A stretch of DNA of 64,000 bases, taken from positions 1,145,001-1,209,000 of the forward strand of contig MCFH01000002.1 in assembly GCA_002104945.1 (NCBI GenBank), in the 5' to 3' direction. Below the pieces are notes generated by a model. It saw nothing but the letters and a program-made list of their open reading frames with translations, was not told the DNA's origin and did no database searches. The DNA comes from Piromyces finnis (taxonomy: Eukaryota > Neocallimastigomycota > Neocallimastigomycetes > Neocallimastigales > Neocallimastigaceae). Below, piece after piece: positions 49,894 to 61,156 of this stretch (position 1 is the first letter of the stretch; every line of letters starts with the position of its first letter). The translations under genes and the position numbers were made by a program.

Positions 49894-51355
49894 TTCTCAT
49901 TATATAATTAATTAGTTGGTTAATAGTGATAAGGTATATTACAACAATTATATTTCTTAGATGATTTAATACTCATTTTTATCAATATTTTACACAGGGA
50001 TCTAAGAAATATTCATATAAATAATAATAAAAATAATAGTAATAAAATTAAAACATTTATATATTATTTATATTATAGTAAAAAAAAAAAATCCTAAGTT
50101 TATCAAATATTATTTTAAAAAAATATATAAATATTAATATTTATTAAAGATAATCATTTATATAAATCAATTTATTTTATTTTATAAATGCGTTATTGAT
50201 AATACTATATATTGAATCTTGTTCTACTTGAAAATTTTTAGTATTGGTTGTCGGTAGTAGTTTTATAAAAATTTATAGATTAAAATTTGAAAATAAATTT
50301 TATGTTTACAGTTTTTTAATATTAAGGGTTAGGTATTTTAATTATTAAATATTTAAAAAATATGTTATATACTTTTCTTTAAAAGCTAAAAACTTTTTTT
50401 ATTCATCATAATTTTGATCCTTTCGAAAAAAATTTAAAATGGTAGTATAAAAAAAAAATACAAAATATGAAAAAAAAAAAAAAAAGAAAATTGAACTTTT
50501 ATTTAAATATTGTTTTTATGTACTTATTCTTGCAATTTGGAAAAAAACAAAAAAAATTAAAGTTTACATTTTTTTTATAAAGAGTATATTTACATTATTA
50601 TAATATTAATAATTACACTTTATGAAATGCTTTAATTTATTATAATTTTCATATGAAATAAAAAAAAAGAGTATATTATAATCACCTTTCATTTTTGTTT
50701 CTTAATGTTTCTTTCTGTTATCATTTATTATATCAATTTAATTTATTAATAAAATTAGTACCATTAGATGGTAAATATGATACTTTTATAACACAAGTAT
50801 TTCAAATGAATAAACAAGATCATCAATTTTTAATAGTTATTTGTTATTTATGTATATGTAGTCCTATATAATTGTTATAAAGTATATTTTATGGAGGAGG
50901 AAAAAAATAAAATTAATAATATCAATTTTTTTAATTAAATTTTTGTATTTTAATATTAATTTTTTTTATTTTTGAAAAAATTTACATTTTAATTAAATTA
51001 CTTTATTCTTTTTTAAAAAGATATTAATTTTATTAATAATTAAAAAAAAAAAAAAAAAAAAAAAGAATTAAATAAATATAAAAGAATGCTAAGAAAATAA
51101 TAATAAAAATATAATATAATAATACTATTAACTATTAGAAGCAATAAATAGAAAAACTCTAAGCAGAGGATAAATAAAAATAAAATACCAGTTAATTTTT
51201 AATATAATATTCGAATTTATTGTTTATGAATAATTGAATACCAAAATAATAATAATAATAGTATAAACAACAACACAATAACAACAACAACAAAAATATT
51301 ATCCAAGATAAACAAGTTACTTTAATACAAATATATAATAAATAAATTTCAAAAA
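49894..51355. other. Intergenic 1.5-kb stretch, no gene seen
   Basis: AT-rich, with poly-A runs near 50080, 50468 and 51040. It ends with CAACAACAAC-type sequence just upstream of the MtnA-like gene, probably its 5' UTR. Confidence 0.55.
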
Positions 51356-54300
51356 ATGAATTTTTATTCCAGTTTACCTACTTCAGAAGGATCAATACGC
51401 TATTCAAGGGGTAACTTGGAAGTTATTAATCAAGTAAATATTATTAATATCGCCTTTTTTTCCGAATAGAATTATATGTTTTTTAATTATTTACCGAGTT
51501 ATTATTGAATTCAAATCGTATTAAAAGAATGTTATTTTATTTTTTATTTTAATAATTAATTTTTATTCAGTATTAATATTTACTAAAAAGGTTTAAATAT
51601 GATAATATAGCATAATAAGTATATAATATTCTATTTAAATTGTTGGATATATATTATTCATGCACAATTGGTTTATATAGCTTTCATAAAATAAATTTAA
51701 TAATATTGTTAAAAGAAAAGTGAATAAAATTATATTAAATGAGGCTATCCCTATTCTTAATTTTATTATTATCTGTATATTAACTAATTTTATATATGCA
51801 TTAAATGAAATATATAGTTACTACTTCCATTTGAAATTGTATATGAACAAATTAATGGGGTAAAAGATGGATATAGATACATTCAATCCTTGAAAGTAAA
51901 TATTATAAAAAATACTTAATTTTTGACTACATTATATTCAGTATTAATTAATTTTTTTCTTTATATATAGGTTCAAGGTATATATATATATATTTAAGTT
52001 TTATTTATTTTTATTATTATTATTATTTTTTTTATTATATTTTATTTGTTAAAATAAAACAATAATGAATATATATAAGAAAAATATAGAAGAATAGTAT
52101 AAAAATAAAAATGAATTTTTTTTTTTTTTTTTAAATTTCATAAAAGTTTATCTTATGGTTTGAATTTTAGTATTCAATAGTATTAAAAATTAATATTGAT
52201 AATAATACTAAAAATTAACTATTTTTTAAACATTCTATTTGAATAATTATTTTATTATTAAATGAATGAAATAGTTAATACGTAAATTTTTATAATAAGT
52301 GAATTATATTTGGAATATTAGTAAAAACAAATGAATAATATACCAATATTTGAAACTATTTTTATATATTTAAATATCATAAAGTTTATTAAAAATATTT
52401 TTTATATTATTTTTTTATCAATTTCAAAATATAAATCTAAATATCTGCATATTTACCTTTATACAATAAAAGCTGGACAAGCGGTTGCATTAGTCTCTAT
52501 TTTATCTCTAGCAGTAGAAATTCATAATACTTTTTACAATGATGAAAAAATACCTCCTTTTGATGATAAAGAAAGTGCATTAAATTATATATATGATAAT
52601 CTAGATTATTTTAGATCTGTTAGACCTACACCATATACACTTTATAGTTATATTGACACTGTATGGAATGCAGTTATGAAAGAAAATGAAATTGCTAATG
52701 ATGCAGAGGATATATTTGTGGCATATTTAGAAAAAGTGGAAAGTCTATTGGATGAAGTTTTTGAAAATAATAAGAGAATATCATATAATGGTGAAAAATA
52801 TATTTTAGATCATTGTTTAAAGTTTAAAGATACTCACCATCAAAAAGTTAAAGTTGTTACCCATGGCAATTTTGGTGAATTTTCATGTTTAGGCGTGGTA
52901 ATTATATCATTTTTTTTTTAAAATTAAAAAATAAATTAGTTATTTTATACCATTCCAACCATTCCAACCATTATCTTATTTATAATTAAAAATAACCAAA
53001 TACAATTTAAAATTTAATTTAATAAAAATATAGGGAACAGCATTAGGTATTATAAGGCAGCTTCATAAGTCAGAATATCTGGAACAAACATATTGTACTG
53101 AAACAAGGTTAATAGATATTTATACATGAATTCATTTATTATTTAATGACACTATCAATCAGTCAAATTTTCTTTTCTTTTATTTTTTTTATTAATCAAT
53201 ATATGTAATAAATTGTGCTATTCTATAAAAATGTTATTTAAGCCTCTTCATATTAAACTTTCTCATTTAAATATTTTATTCATGAACTAATATTAACTTT
53301 TAATTCAAATTACTATTTTTTTTTTTTTTTTAACATAGACCATACAATAATGGATCTCGTATCACAACCTTTGAATTACATTCAGAAAAAATACCCTGTA
53401 CACTTGTTTGTGATAGTATGCTTTCATCCTTATTTTCAGAAACAAAAATTGATGCCATTATTGTTGGTGCAGAAAGGTAACATATAATTTATGAATATTA
53501 TTTAATTTTAAGTTTTATTATAAAACATAAAAATAAATACTTTTCATATTATTTAATGTATTAATATTTTTTTTTATTTTTATTTTTCATATTTTTCAAA
53601 TTTTTCTTTCTTTCCTTTTTTTTTTTTTTCCTTTTTTTTACTTTTTATTATTTAACAATTATTTTTAAAAGAATTGCCGCAAATGGTGATGTTATTGGTA
53701 CTATTGGAACTTATCAATTAGCTATATTAGCAAAATTTTTTAATATTCAATTTATTGTTGCAGCTCCATCAACTGTAATTGATTTAAAATCCAAAACAGG
53801 AAAAGATATTGAAATAGAGAAATTTTCAGAGTTAGAAGTCACTCAAATACGAGGTGAAGTAGTAGAAGATGAAGGTAATGTAAAAGAACCAATGATACTA
53901 TTTAATTCTAACTCATGGGAAGAGGATTATTCCAATGATATATATGAAAATGAAAATAATGAAACATCTGAACTTTATACAGAGGGTATAGAAAGCAGTG
54001 AAAGCTCCGATAGTGAGGATGACTATGAAGAAGAAGATGATGAGGAGGTGGATGATAATAATAATATTAATGAAAGAAATCATGAAATCATTAATAAATC
54101 TAGTAGTCAAGAACAGTATGACTCTGGAAATGATATTGAAGAAGATGATTATGATGTCACCTTTAAATCCGTTAATTCATATAATGATCTTTCTAATCGT
54201 CATCCTGATACCAGTTATAATGATGCTACCTCAGTTGGTGGTACTGATGCCAAAAGTGTAACTAGTTTTGAAAGCTATCGTAGTAATTCCTTAATATCTC

Positions 54301-54884
54301 GTAATAATAGTAACACAATGACAAGTCCTAAAGTTTATCCTAAGAAAGCTCCAAAGAAAGATTTTTCTCTAAATACCCAAACTTTGATTACTAAACTTGG
54401 TCAAAATGTCATTGATGTTTTGGAAGGGTTAGAAGAATGTATGCGATTTAATGTTCATGGTAGTAACAGTGGCAGTAGTAGTGCCTATCAAATGCGTCGT
54501 CAATCATCACTAGAAACCCCAATCACTTCAATGACCGTAAAGGTTTCTACACCTAATGCTCATGTTTATGCACCAGCCTATGATATGTAAGTTTTAAAAA
54601 AAAAATAGTTTATTACCTTAGTATATAAAAAGTCTAATTAAATATTATTTTACATGATAAAAATTTAATTATTCTTTTTTTTTTTTTTTTATCATCATCA
54701 AAATCAAAATTTAATTCAATTAATACTTTTCAATTATTTTGTTATACATTTATTAAATAATATATATATTTTAAAAAAAAAAAGAACACCATCAAATCTT
54801 ATATCAGCTATTATTACTGATAAAAAAGTATTAACAAGAGAAAATGAAAATGAAGCCTTTGATTTTCAAGAGATTTTTAAATAA
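51356..54884 (+). CDS. MtnA/eIF2B-family protein with lost catalytic residues and acidic insert
   Basis: Homologue of methylthioribose-1-phosphate isomerase (MtnA/MRI1, methionine salvage). Eight exons join in frame: 51356-51433, 51818-51895, 51971-51977, 52473-52897, 53034-53107, 53339-53476, 53672-54586 and 54785-54884, giving 604 residues against the usual 350-370. Family landmarks are [72 protein letters not shown] and AAPSTVIDL. Key sites are altered. The RGAPAIG loop reads QAGQAVAL (residues 54-61). The catalytic Cys in HCNxG is Gly186 (HGNFG). The catalytic Asp of VGADR is Glu266 (VGAER). An acidic Ser/Asp/Glu/Asn-rich insert of about 215 residues (about 342-560) separates the core from the C-terminal [19 protein letters not shown] non-catalytic, perhaps regulatory, role is inferred. 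Confidence 0.85.
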
Positions 54885-57800
54885 ACGAATCAACATTAAA
54901 AAAAAAAATAATCCATAGTATTTCCAATAAAAGTCATTACATAGACATACCTATGTATTATAAAAATAAAAATTTTTTAAATTTATATCATCTTTACAAT
55001 CAGTTTAAAAAGAGTATTATCAGTTTTTTTTTTTTTTTTTTTTTATATTAACTCTTATACTTTTTTATTTTAATATTTAAAAGAATTATTATCATGCATT
55101 ATGTTAGAAAAAAAAAAAAAAGAACCACAAGTCATCATAAAACAAAAAAACAAAAATGCTATATCCAACATTTTATTTTCAATTTTTATAAAATTAAAAT
55201 TCATTATAATAATAAAACAAAACCAAAATTAAAAAAAAAAAAAAAAACTCGAAAGGTTTTATTTTTAATTATTATTAAGTTTAATTTTTTTTTTTTTACA
55301 CTATTCCTTTTAAACTTTATAACATACATATACATATTTACATATATTTACATGTAACTATGAAGAGTTTATTTTTTTTGGAATAATCTATTTATTGTTT
55401 ATCATATGATTTTTTTTTTAATTTAAAGGTTAAGCAATTAAAAAGTTTAAAAAAGAATGTTGCTTTTTCTTTTTAAATTAATTGGTTTTTTTTTTTTCCC
55501 ATATAATTAAATATTTTATATTAAGAATGTCAAATGTTCAATTTTTTCACCACATGCCAATTTTTATTTAAACTACAAAAAAACAAAAGAAAACAAAAAA
55601 CACAAAAACAAACTAAAAGCTTAAAGAAAAATAAAAAGTAAAATTTATAAAGAATAAATAAAATAAAATATAACATTTAATTATAATAATTATATTATTA
55701 TTATTTATTCATCTAATGAATTTAAAATTTTCAATAAAAATGAAATAAATTTGATTTTATTTTAATTATATGGAATAAAAAGAATTCCCTTTAATCCAAA
55801 AGACAAACAAACAAATAACATCTTTATTTATTAAAGGACTATATGTATTTTATAAGTATAATCAAAATTTTTTTTTTTTTAATTATATTCCTACTGAATT
55901 ATATTAAATTATATGTAGATTAAAAATAATCAGTTGACAAGTTTTACCTTTTTTTTTTTTTATAAAATATCAACAATCAATATGAAATATATAAACTAAT
56001 TTATTATTTTGGGTTAAAAATATAAAAGTAATTTTTTTAAATACTATCATTGTAAAATAAAATATTAGAAATGTAATTATATATACATATATATATTTAT
56101 ATATTTATATATTTTTATTTATAAAAAAAAGGGAAAATTAAAATATAAAATCATGACATATTTTCAAAATGTTCCTATGATATAAATTACAATAACCATT
56201 ACCGTAATTTTCTAATTTGATATTAAACATGTTACCTTTTTAATTTAAAAGTTAAACCATTAAAATATATTGAAATATTGAATGACATCTATAATGTTAA
56301 TTTCATATTTTCTTTTTTTTTTTAGTTTTCATAAAACTTTTTTTTTTTTTTGTGTTAAATAGTTGGATTTAATTAAATAATATATGAAATTGAATTAATC
56401 CGTTTATTACAATATAAACATTTGAATAAAAAAAAATTAAAGTTTGAGAAATTTTTATATAATAATTAAAATTTGTGGATTCACATGGTATAAATAATTA
56501 ATAATGATTTATACACACATGATATTTGAATTTAATAAAAAACAAACATAAAATGAGGAAAAACTAGAAAAACCCAGAAATGTATTGGAACTGCCAAAAG
56601 AAAAAGAAAAAAATAATTTTAAATATTATCAAGTAATAATTCTTTTAGAAAAATTGTTAATAATAGAAATAAAGTAATAACATTTTTTTCTTGTTTTATA
56701 AAAGATATCAATTCCTCTATTATTAGATTATATTTAATATTGGTTATAATATCTTGGTTTTAAAATGACTGAATTTAAAAATGATTTTATTAAAAAAAAA
56801 AGATGGCTAATAAAAATAATTAATATAAATTAAATATTTTATGATTTTTGGAAATAAATAAATCTATAAATAAAAATTTATTTATTTTTTCATAGTAAAT
56901 AATCATTCATAGCTTTAGAAAATAAAGCTTTTTTTCAAAGTAATTCATTCATAAGATGCTTTTCAATGTATGAAAATCCTATATAAGCAATAATAAAATA
57001 AAAAGACGTGTTCTTAACACTTTTACCATGAATTTTTTTCTTTAGACGATTATTGGTTAATTTATTTTTTAAATATAATTAAAATTCTGTATTTTAATTT
57101 TCATTTTTTTTTACAGAAAATTCAGATTTTACAAACCAAATAAAATTTTTAAATTAAAAAAAAAAATAAATTGTTTTATTTAGAGCAAATAAAATACGAG
57201 ATAAAGAACATAGAGATTATATCTTTATAATGTATAAGCATTATATTTTAACAATAATAAAAAAGAAAAACAGTTTTACTAAAGTTTATATATTAATAGT
57301 TTTTTATTTTTATTTTTTTTTTAAAAAAAAGGAATATTAAATGATAGAAATGATATTATATTTGATAATCGGATTATTCTAATAATAGTTATTTCTTGAT
57401 CAATTATAAATCAATATATATACTATATATTTTACATAAGGATAACCTTTTTTTTTTATATATATACTAATAATTCTTTTCTTATATGATGTTAATAATT
57501 ATACTATTGTATAATGATCATTTTTATTAAAATAAAGATTATTATTTATTACTCTGGGAACACATGTTTCATATTTTTGGTATCATCAATTATTATAATT
57601 TAATATAGTTAATAACATTATTATTTTTCTTTAAAAAAAAAAAAAATTAAATTCTTTTCTTGTTGGATGGCGTATTAGGAAAATGACTTTTTCAATTAAT
57701 TGAATAGTTTATTAATTTATGAAAAGACATTTTCAAACTTTCATTCTCCTTTTTATTCAATTTTATTTATTTATAATTACATTTTAAATTCAAACATTTT

Positions 57801-59009
57801 TAATTTGAAGTAATTAAATTTAGTCCAGGAGACTATTTATAAAATATGGCTGAATCATTCTTTTTTTTTGGTTGATTCCCAAATGTATTTTATTTTATTA
57901 TTATACAGAAATATTATTATTTCACTTTAATTTTTTAATATTTCTTTGTTAAGTAAATTTTATAATCTTTTGTTTTTCCTTTTTTTTTTTTTCTTGCTTT
58001 TCCTTTCCTTTCCTTTTTTATTTTTTGTTCATAGAAATAAATGACCAAACCATCCTTTCCAATTCTACCCTAATTTTACTTCACTCAACTGATCCTATTT
58101 AGCATTTTTAAAGTTTTAATTATGTTTAATATTATATATATATTATCCATATATTATTAATATACATATATTTATTATTGTACTGAAATGAATTGTAAAT
58201 GTGTCAAAGTCATATATATTAATATATTACAAATCATTTTCAAATTAATAATTAATAATTCTCCATTTCTATATATTTATAATAAATTTCATTTATATTG
58301 ATTTATTAAATAACATATATATTATATATATTAAATAAATATTGATACCATTTAGTATCATATATTAAATTTAATAATAAACAAAATTAAAATATAAAGT
58401 CATTTCATAAGCAATGTCATATAAATTATATAATATATTATAATACATTTCATAATATATTATTTATAATAGATGAGATTTATTATTCTATACTCTTCAT
58501 TAATACTAATTAAAATCTCATAGATTGAGCAGAAAAACTATAATTCTCTGAATAATATAAAATATACTTTTTTATCATACATTAATATAATTAAAGAGGA
58601 ATAATTAATTATTAAACTTTTTTCTTTAGCGAGGAAACAAGAAAATTCTATTCAATAGAAAAAAGGGATGGATGCCATTTTTTAAAAGCAAAAAAAAAAA
58701 AGGTATAAAAACAAGAAAAAATCTTCATTTTTTTATAAATCTTTATCTTTTTTTTTTTACTTTTTATATTTTAATTAATTTTAAATTTATTAAAGAAAAA
58801 AAAAAAATTAAAGCTTCCTCTGTGATTGAAGAAATCAACGAACGAACAACAATAAATAGGAAAAAAAAAAAAAAACTTCCCATATAGGCATATCTATACA
58901 TAAAGATTTTAGGATTATATAGCCTATCTATTTAGTATAAATAATATAAAGTATTTGAAAATAAAATTTAGATTTTTTTTTATTTTAAAAATAAAATAAA
59001 AAATTAAAA
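54885..59009. other. Gene-free 4.1-kb intergenic region
   Basis: The longest stretch without a gene in the window. The ORFs at 55094-55357 and 58672-58887 are Lys/Phe/Ile-rich homopolymer products and are not called. Composition is AT with many T and A runs. A slightly C-richer patch lies at about 58020-58100. No tRNA-like B box was seen. It should include the promoter of the downstream nucleotidase gene. Confidence 0.5.
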
Positions 59010-59966
59010 ATGATCGTTTCACAACAACATTACTCAGCAGGCGAAAATTTAGCCTATAATGATATTGCTAACCTTAAAAGAACAAAAACAATTTTGAATT
59101 ATCTTCTCACCATTATTCTTACTTTTAGAAATGTTGAAATTAAAGATTTTGAAAATGTTGAAAAGAAAATTTTAAAGATTGTTCTTGAAGGTAAAAATAA
59201 TGTTCACATTGTTTCTGACTTTGATATGACTATTACAAAGTATTGGCATAATGGTAGAAAGAGTCCAAGTTCTCATGATATTATTACCAAAAGTTCTACT
59301 GTTAGTGATGAATACCATAAGAAATGTGAAGCATTAAAGGCAAAATACTATCCAATTGAAATTAGTCCAGATCTTACTGATGATGAAAAATATCCATACA
59401 TTGTAGATTGGTATAAAAATGCTAATCAAGCCATTCTTGACGAAAAAATTCATAAAGATGATATTACTACTATGTGTCGCGAAAATTCAGTAGTTTTCCG
59501 TCCAGGTATTAAGGATGTTTTCCAAACTTGTAGAGATAAAGAAATTCCATTCCTTGTTTTCTCAGCTGGTGTTCAAAATGTCATTCAAGAATCTCTTGTC
59601 CAATCAGACCTTTTATATGAAAATATGAAAGTAGTTTCTAATACTATGTCATTCAATGAAGAAACCGGTATTTGTGATAAATTTGTTGGTCAATTATATC
59701 ATGTATTTAATAAGAATAATTTCGGATTAGAAGGAACTGAATATGAAAAGAAATATAAAAATCGTAAGAATGTTATTGTTTGTGGTGACTCTCTTGGTGA
59801 TATTAAGATGGCTGATGGTGCTGAACATGAAACCTGCTTATCTATTGGTTTCTTAAATTTAAACAAGTTTAAAATGTTAAATAAATATATGAATACTTTT
59901 GATATTGTTATCACTGATGATGGATCATTCGATTTAGTTAATGAAATTTTAAGATTACTTAACTAA
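59010..59966 (+). CDS. Cytosolic 5'-nucleotidase III (HAD superfamily)
   Basis: Homologue of NT5C3-type pyrimidine 5'-nucleotidase, which dephosphorylates nucleoside monophosphates in the cytosol. Single exon, 318 residues. HAD motif I is VSDFDMTITKY (near residue 70), with the nucleophile and acid/base Asp residues. Motif II is in FLVFSAGVQNVI, and motif III/IV reads NVIVCGDSLGDIKMADG. Other family-typical segments are KCEALKAKYYPIEISPDLTD, DEKYPYIVDWYKNA, NMKVVSNTMSFNEETG and LYHVFNKNN. The N-terminal 50 residues include a hydrophobic stretch (ILNYLLTIILTF) not needed for the fold, which could be an alternative leader or a membrane contact. The gene is intronless, with a low-complexity 5' flank. 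Confidence 0.93.
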   Translation: MIVSQQHYSAGENLAYNDIANLKRTKTILNYLLTIILTFRNVEIKDFENVEKKILKIVLEGKNNVHIVSDFDMTITKYWHNGRKSPSSHDIITKSSTVSDEYHKKCEALKAKYYPIEISPDLTDDEKYPYIVDWYKNANQAILDEKIHKDDITTMCRENSVVFRPGIKDVFQTCRDKEIPFLVFSAGVQNVIQESLVQSDLLYENMKVVSNTMSFNEETGICDKFVGQLYHVFNKNNFGLEGTEYEKKYKNRKNVIVCGDSLGDIKMADGAEHETCLSIGFLNLNKFKMLNKYMNTFDIVITDDGSFDLVNEILRLLN

Positions 59967-61156
59967 ACATAAAAAACAAAATCAAAAAAACATTAGAAAA
60001 CAAAATATATTTAATCCAATAACGAATAACGCATTTATCTATCATATCTTAACTATATCATAAATATAATATTCCAGTAATTTAATAATATATCTCGCTA
60101 TATTTTTATTTTTTTTTTTAAAAAAAAAAATCTATTGAATAATTATTGATAATTATTAAACAGGAAAAAATATGTATATAAAAATGAAGTAATTATCCTT
60201 TAGCATATCGATTAGATTTTATTTTTTAAAAAACGTTTTTTTTGTATTGATCTAGAAATGGAAATGGAGGAAAAACAACTATTTGATAAAATATACAAAA
60301 AAATATATTTCACCTTATATATATACGTATTATAAATCACTTATCTATTAAGCTAGACTTTATATAATAGTATAAAAATAGATAAATTTTGTTTATAAAA
60401 TAATAATTATTTATTATTTTATTTCTCTTTCTTTTTTTTATATATTTTTATTTTTCGAATTTCAAAAAAATATAAAGTTTTAATTTTTAATTTTGTATAC
60501 CCTTTTTTAATATAATAATTTATAATGTTATGAAAAAGCAAAATATAAATTACTATAGAAAATTTATATTTATTCTAGAAAAATTGCCTATATTTCTTTT
60601 ATAATTAAAAAGATTTTAAACTTAATAAAAAAAAAAAAATAATATAAAAATATAAATATTATAAATAATTCATGACATAAATATTAAAAAATTGAATTGA
60701 ATATTATATTTTCTATATTTTTTTTTTTTTTTTTTTTTTATTTCCTTTTTGAAAAGAATCATTTATTTATTATATTTTTCTTTAAATATTCATTTTTAAA
60801 AAAAAAAATTTTTTTTTATAAAGTTTTATTTTATAATGTAAATGTCGTTTTTTTAATAATTTCTTTTTCGAATAAAAAGTATTTGCAGTAATTAATATTC
60901 ATGTGTATATAATAAAGATATATATAAAAAAAATTATTATTAGATTTCTTTATTGAAAGGAAAGGGAAAGAAATAATACTACTATATAAAAATAGTTTTT
61001 TTTTTTTTTTTTTTTTGAAACATTTGCTTAAAATCAAACGTAATGTTAATATGAATGAAAGGCAAACTTTCTTTAAATAAGGATTAAAAAAGTTTTTTTT
61101 TAACGATAGTTTTAGCAATTTTTTTTTTTTTTTTTTTTTTGCTTTTAGTAGGCAAT
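59967..61156. other. Intergenic 1.2-kb stretch, no gene seen
   Basis: AT-rich with poly-T runs, including T runs at 60719-60739 and 61119-61140 immediately left of the second retrotransposon. The small ORFs at 60697-60891 and 60831-61118 are homopolymer products. Confidence 0.6.

Noticed and set aside
52331-52472. Hydrophobic N-terminal extension fused to the MtnA-like exon
   Set aside because: It is intron read-through. The upstream exons and the microexon provide the family N-terminus in frame.
58672-58887. Lys-rich 71-codon ORF upstream of the nucleotidase
   Set aside because: Its composition is dominated by A and T homopolymers and there is no family resemblance.
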